A stretch of DNA of 64,000 nt from Rostratula benghalensis (GCA_013399305.1 VXAI01000092.1:2055289-2119288), one strand, 5' to 3'. Shown: positions 39,717 through 52,150, counted from the stretch's first letter. A program made the numbers and translations. The notes: generated from the letters alone by a model not told the origin.

Positions 39717-39734
39717 ATGCATGTTAACATGCAT
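39717..39734. repeat. Perfect 18 bp palindrome
   Basis: ATGCATGTTAACATGCAT is identical to its own reverse complement. It lies in an AT-rich context. The centre GTTAAC is an HNF1-type half-site core, and such a dyad could bind a dimeric factor, but no function is shown. Confidence 0.95.
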
Positions 39735-41774
39735 ACATTGGTATGGCACGTATAAATGCCTAATCTTTGACTAAGCTGTTTGCCCATGTGTAACCCATGC
39801 CATGCCTCAATTTTGGGAAGAGATCACACATTGAACTCTCCTCTGTTGTTTGGGATTGGCTTGGGTCTTTGGTGCTTGTCAGCACAGGAATAGGGTCCCA
39901 AAAATACATCAGAATGTTCCCCTGGCCCATATTTTAAACATAAACTTAGAATACTTTTAGGAATATCTTAGGTTAGTTTCTTAGGACAACTAATAATAAT
40001 CACTAGTGGTCAGGAGCAACTGAGGTAGGAGGCAAAGAAAAGGAGAAGTTTGAAATTATGCTCTCCTGTTAGCTTCTCTTCTTCTCCACTCCTCTCTCTT
40101 AACCCTTTGGTGGAGGGTTAATTAACTTAAGACTTCCTTAAATTCCCTAAACGCAGCTTTGGATGGCTAAGTTCAGAGCTCGTGTAAAAAGCCAAGGGAT
40201 TTATACTGTGGCCAGTGGATGTAAGCCTGAGTGCATCTCAGTGAACATAAATGAAAACTAAATCTGAGGGAAGCTAGGTCAACGTAATGCACTCCTGGGA
40301 CAAGGGGAGGCGGAAGAAGGTGTAAAATACACCAACTCAGACTCCCTCCAGAATTGGAGAACTCAGATTCACATCTGAATTTGGCTCCCATCGCCTGACT
40401 CGGAAAAGAGAACTCTTTCCAAGTCTGCAGACACCGGTACATTCTGTGCAAAACCCTTACAGGGATACTGTGAAGCTTGTCTAGCCCACAAATTAACTTA
40501 GCCTGACATATCTTACGTTTTACTCTGGAGGCACAGGCTGCTTTCAAAGAACCTCTGCACAGCAGAAATGAGGAAAACAGAACGTGCTGCTCTGTGACCT
40601 GCTGCTGCAGGCCAGGGATGGTGCACGGGCAGCACCTCTGCATGGTGCCCTGGATGTTTACACAGGGGCTGCATGGACCTTCTGCTTTTTCAGATGGAAG
40701 AAAAGGAAAGAGAATGAAATAGTCTGTTCCAGGGCAAATGCATTGTAGAGATGCCTCCAGGATCCTTACAGCAAGACATACAACATAGGAGCTGCTTGCC
40801 TTTTAGTTGTGTCATAGCTATCTAAGCCGTGGGGAGAAAAGATCTATAGGTCGGGATCTGTCAAGACAAAGTGAAAATACTAGCACTGGCAGCTGCCATG
40901 GAATTTGAATCCAACCCCAGGCTTGGATTTAAGAAAAGAAGTTTTGTAGCAAAGCCTACTGACCCCTCAGAAGGTTTAATAGTATCCTGTCCCTGTGATG
41001 GACACCACCCCTTAGTGACTTAGACTGGGGACAAGCAGGGTGGCACACACAAGTCTTGGCTGAAGGAAACCTGCCACCTCTCTCTAGAGCTGCCCTAGAA
41101 AGGAGCGGAGACATTCACAGACTGCCACCTTCTTCTCTTCTATAACCTCTGTGAAAAGCAGTAGTGTAAAATGTGTGTGGAGTGATTCACATGCAAATAT
41201 GGAGCAGTGACTAACACCCACTGCCGGGGGGAACCACAAGCCAAAGTTTGGTCAAAAAGGTGTTATGGCTGTTCAGGACTGAATTCCAGGTATCTGAGTG
41301 TCTGAGAAAATATGAGGGAAACACTGTAATGTCTCTTCTACCTCCAAAATTTGGTTTTATGATGGAAAAATTACGAAAGTAAAAGAAGACAAAATTGGGG
41401 ACTTGCAAAATTCTTTTAAATGGCAAGATTTTTTAGTTGTGCTAAGGTAAACCCCCAGACCAAGAAAATTTAGGACTTGTTTCATTTTCCCCCATTCTGA
41501 AAGCAGGGTGCCTGTAGTGCCATACTTTTCTCTCATGATCCCCTTCCTCTTTCTCCCAAATAAGCTCTGATAGAACCTGGAAGGGAATTTACTTCTCAGA
41601 ACCTTATTGAGTTTTATTATAGCAGTAAACTTTTTCTTGTTATGGTTTTTCGGTGTTTGGTTTTGTTTTTTTTTTTTTTAATCTAGAAATGCCAGCACTG
41701 GGAATAAATTGCTCTAATTTTGGCTTATTTCTAGTCACAACCATCAGATCTTTCTTTTATCTGGATTACCAGAT
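39735..41774. other. Noncoding, no gene seen
   Basis: A minus-strand open frame of 156 codons (40173-40643) is the longest here. Its composition is unremarkable, it has no domain I recognise and it has no clear splice context, so I do not call it a gene. A T-run lies at 41666-41679. Confidence 0.5.
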
Positions 41775-41895
41775 AGAATCATAGAATCATTCAGGTTGGA
41801 AGAGACCCTTGGGATCATTGAGTCCAACCATCTGCCCTATTCTAGAAAGTTCTCCCCTACACCATATCCCCCAACACTGCATCTAAGCACCTCTT
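41775..41895 (-). mobile_element. CR1 LINE 3' terminal fragment
   Basis: Minus strand. The element end is the octamer pair at 41775-41793 (plus-strand reading 'gaatcatagaatcattcagg'). The CR1 3' UTR continues inwards as 'ggttggaagagacccttgggatcattgagtccaacc' and then diverged sequence ending about 41895. Only the terminal 120 bases remain, so no coding part survives. Confidence 0.92.
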
Positions 41896-42114
41896 AATAA
41901 AAGATAAGATAAAAAGTAATTATATTAGAAAAGCAGTGCTGACTGGAGATGCAAGACTAGAATGCAGTTCTCCCTCATATACTAGTGCTGTCGAAGGAAG
42001 ATCTGAGATCCTAGAAGTGTTAGTCACTCAACTGCTCCTTTGGAGTCTCCCCAGGCAAAAGCTGCATATGACAACGGCAGAACTGATGCTCGCTGGCAGC
42101 CACTTGCACACAGG
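41896..42114. other. Noncoding, no gene seen
   Basis: Short unassigned stretch between the CR1 tip and the two local tandem duplications. A plus-strand open frame starting near 41936 runs through both duplications (142 codons) and has no recognisable domain. Confidence 0.5.
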
Positions 42115-42144
42115 GCACAAGAGTAGCAGGCACAAGAGTAGCAG
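42115..42144 (+). repeat. Exact 15 bp tandem duplication
   Basis: The unit 'gcacaagagtagcag' occurs twice back to back without a mismatch. Confidence 0.97.
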
Positions 42145-42217
42145 GCAATTTGTGCTGCTGACACCCACAGAGGGCAGGGGGAAAAGCAGAGCAATAACTG
42201 TGTTTTGGCCCCACGAA

Positions 42218-42267
42218 GGAAGGCAAGGTGGAAATGCAGAGAGGAAGGCAAGGTGGAAATGCAGAGA
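42218..42267 (+). repeat. Exact 25 bp tandem duplication
   Basis: A 25-base unit beginning 'ggaaggcaaggtgg' and ending 'tgcagaga' occurs twice in direct succession (42218-42242 and 42243-42267) with no difference. Exact copies suggest a recent event or homogenisation. Confidence 0.97.
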
Positions 42268-44998
42268 GGCAGCGAGCAGCGTCAGCAGCCTGAGGCTGCA
42301 TGAAGTGTCTGTGAAAGAGAGCAGCAGCCCCAGCGCAGCTGTGTCCCAGAGACAGAATTTGTAATGACTCGGCATAGCACATGCCAGAAAGCCTGCCTAC
42401 CCCCGCAACCATAGAAGTTGTGAGTGGATGCTTTGGGCCAAATTAATCCCTGGTGGAAGCTTAGGAAGAGCCAGGGGAGCTAGAGGACCAAAAAAAATGC
42501 AACCCTTAATTAGCATCATAGCTTGGAAGCCAATTCTTTTTAAATCAAGAAGTGATAAGCAATCAAAATAATGTCGAAGCAGAAGAAGACTTCTCTTTCT
42601 AAGAACTACTGACTCCAGTGTTACTCATCCTTGTTTCCTGCTGTCCCATCCATTCACTCAAGTGGCTGGTTGGAATCCAAAGCCTATCAATTATCCCTCA
42701 CTAAAGAAACAGAATAAATACCTCTCTAAGAAAGGGCTCTGTGATTTGGTCAGCTTCATGGATAGGGGCCAAGAGATTAGCACTAGATCGTGCAAGCAAA
42801 GGATCGGCTTGCTGCAAGCCCACACTTTGTGCAGGGGAAAGTTTTCCAGACATAGGAATTACACCTGAAAACTCTGTGCTGTAACATGATAGAGCAGGTA
42901 ACATCTGCCAGATTTTGAGAGATGTTAAATACACAAACATATGTTTGGGCAACCTCATGCAGACTTTCGTAGCTCATAAAGAAGACACCTAAGGGGGTAC
43001 ACTTGCAAGAGCTGAGGTCGATATTTTTTGTTGGGGTGATTAATATTGGTTGGAAAGTGAGCAGTAATGGTGGTGAAAACTGGCAAAAATAAACTTCAAT
43101 AAAAGTCTCTGCAAAAGCAGATGTTCCCACAAAATGTTGAGACCAAAGCCAATTTTCCTTCAAGACAAAGCACTAAAAGAAAGCCATATCAGCCCAAGCA
43201 CTGACTAACTCAGTTTTTTGCTTGCTGCTAGGCACTTTGAGGTGCAAATATGTGGGTTTCCAGCTAGAACCAGACTGCAGGTGCAGGTCTGATGGCAATT
43301 CAGCAAGAGTAATACGCAAAGCAAGTATCCGTGTGCAAACTGCAACCACATAAAGACAATTGTTCATGCACTTTTCAAGTGTTATACACCACTCAGTTTA
43401 ATCTATGTCATGCCTGACCACATAGAGTTAAATCAAAACAGGCTGTTAAGGGAAACAAAGAGGAAATGAAACAATGGCAAAGATAAGTTCAGGCTGAAAA
43501 TACCAAGTGGTCTTTGAGGAAACAATAGGGATGCTATTAATTGTAAAATACCCTGTAGGCTCCATGCAGGTTGGCAGCATTCACTTTTCCAAGCCTGGGG
43601 CCAGAATCAAAGAGGACATTAAATCATCAAAGCAAGTAGGGCCTAGAAAAGCAGAAGAGCTGAATGTGTTGCTGAGGGTTATGGAGAGAGTGTCAGTGAA
43701 TGCTGGCAGCTACACAAGACACCCAGACAGAGACCCACAGACCACGCTGAAGCTCGACAGTCTGCTCCTGAGCCCAGTGATGAAGGTAACAGGGCTGAAG
43801 AGGAGCTGATGCTTGCAGGGGAAGATTAAAAGCCTGCCTCACATTACCCCAGGTCAGGGAGAGCTGACAGTACCGATAGTTGCTCAGTTTTAGACCTATT
43901 ATCTGTGATTTACTAGGTAAAACCTAATAAGGATTTCAATGAGAAAACTTTGGTCTCCATGAAGAATCCATTTACCCAACCAGGCTGAAATTGCTCCAAA
44001 TATCATTCAGAAAAAGATGATGTCTTCTCCTTAATAACACATGCAGAAAACAGAAGCATGGCATAAGGAAAGGAGCAAGGAACAGGGCATGTCATTGTCC
44101 AGTGTTAGAGCGTGGTTGAGATGTGGCAGCCCTGAGCTGCCCAGCCCCACACACCAGGCAGCACCATCCAAGCCCTGTTACCATCGAGACACTCCTAGGT
44201 GCTCCTAGGAGCTTGCACAGCATATGCCACCTAAAGCACCTCTGCAGCAGGTGTCTGTCTCAGGGGACCAAGTGTGGTCCCCCAGGAACCTGCCCCTGGG
44301 ACAGGACTCAGCTTCTGCAAAGACCACAGGCATCTATGAGTGCAGCCATGGTACAGGAGCATCCCCACACTTGGCACAAGGTAGTTCCCACCCTGAATTT
44401 GAGACTGATGCAGTGCTCTTGGGAAGAGCCTCACCCTCCCCACCACTCAGAGAGTGCTGACAACTGACTCCACAAGTTTTCTACATGTTGCAAAACCTAA
44501 GGTGAGGGCAAAACCAGCTTCAGGGTCTTGTCTTAGGTAAGGACTCAGGGGTTTGTATGTGATGGGCTTGGTGTATAGACTACAGCTCTTTCAGCCACTT
44601 GGATGCAAGTGCAGAATATCATCATTTGGGGCTATACCAAATAATTACATAGCTAGATATAATAGCTACTATTAAGTCTTAATTGATTAGTGCTAGAGGT
44701 AGCCAATTTAAAAAAGCAACTACAGCTCAGTAGTGTGTAGCTTTACATTCTTATTTGGTCATTGTGAAAAATAAATATAAATATCTGTATAGAGGGACTT
44801 AGAAATGAGGTGTAAAAGAGAAAGAAAACAAAACACGTTAATGTTTAAATCAATGCCTATTAACATTCTAGTCAGTCTTGCATTAGGTATTCAAGGTTAC
44901 TTTGTAAAAAACTATAACAAATGTTTTAGATCAAACCTACTTGAAAACAAATCCTTTTCTAACATGAATTGTTTTGATTGTACTTTTAATGTATTTTG
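42268..44998. other. Noncoding, no gene seen
   Basis: No gene recognised. Open frames up to 126 codons (42783-43163 minus; 44123-44467 plus) lack domains. 44100-44460 is relatively GC-rich. Confidence 0.5.
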
Positions 44999-45078
44999 AA
45001 ATAAAATAAAATAAAATAAAATAAAATAAAATAAAATAAAATAAAATAAAATAAAATAAAATAAAATAAAATAAAATA
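44999..45078 (+). repeat. Perfect (ATAAA)16 microsatellite
   Basis: Eighty bases of uninterrupted pentanucleotide repeat, 16 units without a single substitution. Purity at this length predicts length polymorphism. It could have grown from an A-rich retrotransposon tail, but no element body is recognisable upstream. Confidence 0.98.
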
Positions 45079-46265
45079 GCAAATTGCTGCATTCAGAGTG
45101 ATTAAAAGAACCTTTGCCTCTTTTTTAGCTAAAACTATCTATCAAGTCTAAATGCAATATGTTATATTTTGGTGAAATATTCATTGGCTTTAAGATACGC
45201 CAAACTCTTGATCTCACCAGGAGACCAAGGGACAAAATACTTAGCAAATCAAGGAAAACATCCAGGACTGAAAGTCATAAAATAAGGGTGAAAAAGCATC
45301 ACCAAACAGGCCCTAAGAAAGTTCCCCTAATTATAAATAAGTACAATACAAATGCAAGAGTTGAATATGCTCATTATACAGATTGTCTATGTCCTATATT
45401 GTCCCTAGTGTCACCATGTAGACCAGATGGTACCTACTGCCTAACTCTTTGATGACTCCCCCTGGGTTTCATCAGGGAGGCCTACTGGGAACTGCCAGCA
45501 GAGCCAGGAGCATCCAGCCCTCTCCAAGGTCACCACATATCCCAAAGGCCCAGGCAGTGACGTGGTCTGTGGTGGTTATTCCATGTGGCATCCCTCTGTG
45601 GGTCAGGCAAGACACTGTCATGGCAGGCACCTGCAGAAACATTTCCCCAACTTCCACTCTGCACTCACTCCAGCACTGTTTCCTTCTTCCACCTCCCCAA
45701 AACCACCAGGACCCAGCCCTGTCTCTTTTACATTATTGGACAGTCAACAATGCAGACCCAGCCAACAGAGGCAAGCAAGAACGGACAGAAGTGACCCTTC
45801 ATTGCATGCAAAATATTCTCTCTGTGCCACCAGCTTCTGTCTCAGGATGCCTGTCACCCTCCACAAGTCTCTGCGCTCTCCTCTGAGGCACTGCAGATAA
45901 CAGAGTTGAATGTTCACTCAGCAGATCTGGTCAACCTTCTGTGAGGGCACAGCACAAGGTAATCAGGGCTGCCCTGGATTGTCTCCACCCTCAGGGAGGA
46001 GAGAAGGATGTCACTTACATGAACATCTTTCTTGTTCACCTCTTTTTCACCTACCCACTACTTGTTCCTTCCACCTTCACCTTGCTACAAGGCAGCTAGA
46101 CGGCGCTCAGTCTGACTTCTGAGTTAGTCCTTTCACATTGTGTCTCTGTAAGTAGATTAAATCATTTCAGGGCCCATCCCTATTAACATGTCACTGTTTT
46201 GAGGGACAGAAAATTTACTAGCATGGACTCAGTTCATATCCATTCCAGCTGGCCTCAGTACTAGA
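45079..46265. other. Noncoding, GC-richer
   Basis: No gene recognised. 45440-46100 is GC-richer with overlapping plus-strand open frames (145 and 112 codons). They are proline/serine-rich by composition and match nothing I know. Confidence 0.5.
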
Positions 46266-46285
46266 AAACATGCCATGGCATGTTT
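46266..46285. promoter_or_regulatory. 20 bp palindrome resembling a p53 site
   Basis: AAACATGCCA followed by TGGCATGTTT is a perfect inverted repeat. Against the p53-family consensus (two RRRCWWGYYY decamers with no spacer) it matches 18 of 20 positions, and both CATG cores are intact. The two mismatches are the two central bases. It lies about 50 bp upstream of the gypsy fossil. Binding is inference only. Confidence 0.35.
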
Positions 46286-46319
46286 ACTTTTCCAGAATAG
46301 ATGTGGCTACAAGGACCAG

Positions 46320-46835
46320 GAAATATCCTGCAGAATTAAATAAATACATAAAAGAGAATATTTTCCAATATCTACAAGGAAATTTTGAAGGAGATGACTG
46401 ATGCCAAATATTTTTTTACACTTGATGTGTCAGCAGGGTTCTGGCAGGTGCCCTTAGTAAAAAACAAGCACATATTTGTGCACATTCAACACCCTCTTTG
46501 GGAGATGCTGTTTCCTCAAACGGCCATATGGGTTGTATTCAGTATCCAAGGTGTTTTACAGGAAAATAAAACAATTTTTTATCATATACAGAGTGCTTAA
46601 GCCTAAGCAGATGAGGAAAAATAGTAAAATAGCCTGACAAAAGGCTCCAAGCAGCTTTGGAAATTAGATCTGCTACAAAGAAGTTAAACAAACTGTAACA
46701 CTAATCTAAATGCTATATAATGAAAATAACACACCTGGAGGAGAAGTTTCAACAGCACAAAGACAGATTTCAGTGTATGTGGACTGTCACAAACATGCCT
46801 GCCCCAACTAGCCCAGGATTGACAGGTTTCTCCTA
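46320..46835 (+). pseudogene. Ty3/gypsy-type reverse-transcriptase fossil
   Basis: Three plus-strand segments fit consecutive blocks of a Ty3/gypsy pol reverse transcriptase. 46333-46371 gives ELNKYIKENIFQY (the block before the fingers). 46385-46600, in another frame, gives DAKYFFTLDVSAGFWQVPL, the conserved '.KLDa..GFWQ.pL' palm motif, and continues to IFYHIQ. 46612-46833, back in the first frame, gives GKIVK and DKRLQAALE, then MPAPTSPGLTGF at 46795. The 53-codon distance from DKRL to MPAPT agrees with the usual spacing in this family. The catalytic YxDD box looks eroded at 46604-46615 (stop, A, D, E) with a small deletion next to it. Stops and two compensating frameshifts make it non-functional. 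No LTRs, protease, RNase H or integrase could be identified. Confidence 0.75.
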
Positions 46836-49800
46836 ACAGTGAGCTCTGGAAAGAAATGTATGGCTTTAAAGCCTTGTCAAGCAGCCTGGAAAACTGATAT
46901 CGTTAAGGAAGACTGAGTTCTGAGACAGGTCCTCATCAAATACCCAGGAGAATTAGCGGTGCCTCTGAACATGGTGCCTGCACAATGCTCTCATGATAGG
47001 ACGGTCCAAACTGGAGAGCAGGCAGCTCTGCACAGCGACCACCACCAAAAACTGCCATCAGATGTCCAAGCACCATCCGCCTTCCTCCCGAGTTCTGAAG
47101 TGTCAGAGAGTTGCTTGAAGAAGTGCAGTACTAAGATTTAAAGCCAAGCAAGAACAATATACTGCTGTAACAAATCAAGCCCTGCCAAGTCCTTCACCAA
47201 GAATATACAAAGCTAGGGTTCCTTCAGCTTCCAAGCACTGCTTGCAGTTGAACACAAACTCAGCAAGCTTGGGGATAGGTTAGAGCATACTACAAAAATG
47301 TGAAGGTCCTCAGTTAGAAACAGCTTATGTATAATCCAAATTGGTATATGAATGCCTTGTCCAGTTTCAGAGAGAGCATGATGGCCAGAACTGCGGGATG
47401 GGAGAAGTGCAGCAGAAGGCAGTTCTGGTCACTGGTACACATAGCTGGGAGGTCACTTCCTGGGATCAACCGTTCATACCAGCCTGATCTTGCTTTTCTG
47501 GCAGAAAGCACTGATCACAGACAGCAATTCTGTGTGTGGAATGACTGAGACTTGAAAAGAAGGACTGCAACTGAGGCACAGTGCTGAGAGTTGGCACTTT
47601 TGACTGATAAAGTCCTGTATGCTCAATAGCAAAACTGAATTCAGACAGCTGTGTCCCACGACATGACACACCACAGTGTTCTCCATCCAACACCACAAAA
47701 GTTAGCTGAACCATGCCACTTGGTAGGCTGCCTGATTTTTTGTATTATCTACACTTTACTCATTGTTATTTTTAGAGTAGCTGGAGAAAGAACATTTCTA
47801 CCTCTATCTACCTTTACTAATCTCTTGCAGAAGTCAACTGGAGCACCTTCATGAAGGGAGTGACTTGCTGGACTTCTTAGCCTGGAATGATTTCCAACCA
47901 AGACACTATGTCTGGCCATGATCATCTACACCCAGACAAGTCTCAGACTCCATCTAGCTCATGGTTCCTCTCAGTATGCCAAAGAGGACAAGGGTGCCTT
48001 TTAGAGCACAGTGGCATAACATGTGTAGAGGCTTTTACAGGGTGGGGAAAAGTGAGGTTCATTTTGATAGAGAAGAGGCCAAAGCAAAAGGAGGTGACTG
48101 GTTAAAACACGAGATAATCGGAACACAATGACCTGCTGCTTAAATCAAGACTGATAATGCAGAGGGAAAAGAAATTAATCAAATATTGTCTCAAGTACTC
48201 CACTTTAGCAAGTCGAGCATTTCCTTTTATAAATAACTGTTATAAAACAATAGATGGTGGGGCAAAGAAACTGAAGAATACATTGTTTTCATCAAACAAT
48301 GTTGTATTTGGGGATTAGAAGAACCAGTAATTATGATATTTTAGCAAAGCCTGGTTTTGGCAGCTTTTCCAGCATCCACATGCAGAATGAAATGTCACTT
48401 CCAAATATCAAATTAACAGTAAGTCTAGGTCTCCTGTTTCTCCTGAGCTTCATTCCATTGACTTTCAAATCACAGAGTGATTTAAAATACCGTGGTGTTT
48501 CAGAAATAGAAAATACTTGGTGGCATTTCAAATCTAACATTTTGCTCAGATGTGCATTGTACAATTCAGCAGATTGTTTAAGAGCAAGCAGCTACAGAGC
48601 TCAACAAACCTGACTCAGCTATGAAGTTACTGGAAGAATCCAAGCTGGCAGATTTTTTTAAAAATCTGAAATAAACCATGTGGTGTGGGTTTCAAGCTTT
48701 AAATGAATTTCACAAAGTCATCTGATGAAAAAAAACAGTATCAGAAGGAAAGGTACTAGAGAAAACAAAATCCCTTGGTAGTAACTTAAGTATTTGTCTG
48801 ATTGTGGGGATAAAACAGAGAATTGATACTGTCGATGAATTTCTTCCAATTTTCTATGGATAGCACATGGCATTAAAGAGACTCTAATCTAGAGATCCCT
48901 TGATCATTAAAATTCTCCATGATCAAAACAGGGTCAAAAGGCAAACAAATGAAATAAAAACCAGTGATTACAAAAATAAACAACTGAGCAGTAGATGGTG
49001 ATTTCATGAAGCATATGCAGTAGTTCATATCACAAGAGTGGGAGGACTGGGAAAAATACTGCATTTGAAAAAAAAAAATATATTTGTCTGAAAATGATCT
49101 CTTAATTTTTTGGCTACTCTTTCATCTACCACAATTGTGTGGTCTGTTTTTCAGAGAAAGGAGCAGCCAACTGAACTTCCTTTGGCCTGAGTTATATTGT
49201 CTCGGGAGTGGAGTCAGGTTTCTCTTAAATAACTGAAGGCAAGATTGTTGTCTTATATTATATGTGTTGTTACCAAAATTATTGTGGGTGAAGACCATGC
49301 CCAAACCAAAGCATACTGTACCAAGTCCACAGAAATACGTTGCTTCTTTCAGAAGAAGAAAAAAAATTATTTCCGTTGTACAACCGAAAAAACATCTGTT
49401 GCTAATCCATGGAGTTTTAGATGACCGACTAGTAGCTGTGTCCCTCCGGAGATGGATTGACTTAGCAAGCGATAGATCTGTTTTAATCAAAAGAAGTCTT
49501 CACCAGTGCCTCAGTGCCCTCTCTGCACCCTGTACACACCAAACCCTAGAGATAGTGTGTGCCAGACCCCAGAAGAAGATGACACAAGTTGAGCTGGATG
49601 CATTGCTAATTGCCCAAAACCACAATCTTGTATTTACCTGCAAGGGTCAGGTGTGTTTTGGGTTTTTTTTTAATTTTATTTTCTCCTGCTATTTTAAGCA
49701 TTCCATATGAAAAATGCACCTATAAGCTGTTGGTAAAAAAATGGATTTTAAAGATGTCTGAGGAGTATCCATAGACCATGAAACACATTAAGCATGTAAC

Positions 49801-52150
49801 CTTCAGATCTCAGACCTGTCATGACTGCCAACTCTCTTCACATTGTCTAAGAAGCTGTTGTCATTGGCATTCGAGCATCACTTCAGAGATTCTGTGTATT
49901 TTCAGCTCTGAGTCTGCTTCCAGGAGAGCATGGGATGAATTCTACAAGAGGAAGCAAGGGCAGGAGCAGTGTGTGTCAAGGCAGCCAGACCTCTGCACTC
50001 CCGGACCAGTGGTCTACTCACACCATATTTTGCAAAGAGAATCAAAATGTTAGGTGATTTTTTTTGCTGTTATCTAATCAGTAGTGGTATGAGTCTGTAT
50101 CGGTCCACATCATTTTACTTGAATCTTACACCAGATCATCTCTGGGGATTGCTATCATTCTTCCCCACCCTATTTTCCTTATCTCCACATCTACGTCTCT
50201 CTTTTTCTCCCTTCTACAACAGCATTACACTCTTCAGTATCAGAATACTTTAATTCCTGGAATTGTGTTGCTTTATTAATTTCTCTCATTTCTCTGGGTT
50301 TTGCCCACGTTTTCTCTTCCCCCATTTTATTCCAGCAGTCCCATAGTGCAGCATGGGATGAGTCAGCTCCCCTTCACACTACTTCACAGACTTGATACTA
50401 CACTTTGTGTATATTCTTAGTCTCTCCCACCACAACAATCTGTATTTCAGGTTTTCCAGAGGAGGCCTCAGTAATATCTGATGTTCCTTCTACAAAGATT
50501 AAATTGTCTTTCCTTCCCCAACCATATTATCTTTTACAAGTAAATGGCTGGTTGAGAAAATAAGATAACAGTGTCTCAGCTCTTTATTGCCCTCCAGTGC
50601 AGTATTTCATATCTAGATATCTGTAAAGACTGACAGGGTGTCAGATTAAGTAAATTTCTGTATGGTGGGATGTCAGGAACTGTGGTAGGTAAACTGAAGG
50701 CAAATCAGTTACTCCTGAATGATTGCTTTCATTCAGGACTTAAATGAAATCAGGTATCCTGTAGGTCTTTGAACAAGGAAGCTCAGAAACTATAGTAAAT
50801 TAAATGAAACATCTTAAGTACCTTTTCTAATTGTTCCCTATGAAGGTCAGTGATCAAATCAAAACATCCTGGAAGAGACATGAAAGGAGGTCACCATCTG
50901 AATAAAGAGGTGGGTTGACTTCTTTTTACTTCTACAGAAAGCTGATGCTCAAGAGATGTGAATTTTGGTCTCGAACATGGAGAGGCTTGATATTTTTCCA
51001 CTTGAAAAAGTGAATGATGGCAGTTCTACTTCTTGGGCACCCTGTAAAGCTTAGTCTGTGATGGAGGAATGGAAATTCAAGATCTTGAAAAATCACTCAA
51101 GGTGTAAAATACTTGTTTCAGTCACAGGTTTGCCCTGTCTCACCACATATGTTATGAGGGTGTTTGGAACTGGTGAGTGTTTCTGAGCAGGGGCAGATTT
51201 GTGATAGCAAGAGCTGACAAGAGGATGACAGTGCAATAAACAGTGAGGCTTGACAGAAAGGTAAAGAGACAATTTAATTAATAGCCCACACGACCTCAAA
51301 AGCAGTGGAAGATCAGAAGCTAGGATAGAAAAGAAGGCTTGTTTCACTATTGACTCTGAAGACTCCCAAATTTTAATTCTAAAAGGTAAGTGTAAGAATT
51401 TACCTCTTGACATGCTTACTTTCCCATGGACGACCATTATCCTTTCTTTGATAATTTTCTATGGTACATTAAACCACAACACACCATTTTTTAACCATCT
51501 AAATGCAGAAGAAAGGGCACTATGTATGCTACCTCTGAGTCTGTTGGTAGCATTTCATCACATGCTTCCTCAAGTGTAGTACTGCATGTTGAAGACAGTA
51601 GGCTGAAAAATTTGAATGGCACTATTTCACTTTCTTTAAGCTTTTTTTTGGAAAGGGGTGGGTTTTTTTGCAAAAGAAACGTTTGTATGAAACATTATGA
51701 AATCAAACTATCTGACTTTTGCACTAATGCCTGTGGCTTAAGGAAATTAATTTTGGATATAATACACTGTGTGAAGTCTGTGAAGCGTAAAGACGGTTTG
51801 TACATCGTTTCAGTTTCCATTAACTATAGTCAGCCCTTCACAGCTCAGAGTACTACCAAACAGAGCTCGAAAAACCCTTGCATTAAACTTGAATAACCAA
51901 ACTTTTCATGCCAAGGCAGACAATTCGTTACTAACACTTTTCTTCAGAAAAATGATATGCTGCAAAAAGCTTAGTTTACTGCATGGCCACAATACAAATA
52001 AAAAAAACTTCATGCAACCATGATGTGGTGGACTTCAGCTAAAATGCCAAGAGGCAAGATTATTACAGTACTTATTATTGAGGTAAAACATTGCTAGAAA
52101 TTCCTTTCAGATTTCATCATAAGAAAATAAAAATCTCATTCCCGTAAAAA
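46836..52150. other. Long noncoding stretch
   Basis: No gene recognised. The first few hundred bases may still hold decayed gypsy pol sequence (RNase H would be expected at about 47100-47300), but nothing there is secure. Overlapping open frames on both strands at 49122-49710 (122 and 148 codons) have no identifiable domain. Several AT-rich pockets. Confidence 0.5.

Noticed and set aside
40173..40643. 156-codon open frame on the minus strand
   Set aside because: No recognisable domain, no repeat similarity and no convincing splice or promoter context. A frame of this length can occur by chance in 64 kb read in six frames.
41936..42364. 142-codon plus-strand frame spanning two tandem duplications
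   Set aside because: The 25 bp duplication is not a multiple of three, so coding selection is unlikely. Several opposite-strand frames are open too.
45449..45886. 145-codon proline/serine-rich plus-strand frame
   Set aside because: Composition follows the local GC content and a second frame is open over the same region. No domain.
49122..49710. Overlapping open frames on both strands (122 and 148 codons)
   Set aside because: Neither protein resembles a known family. Opposite-strand overlap suggests locally stop-poor sequence.
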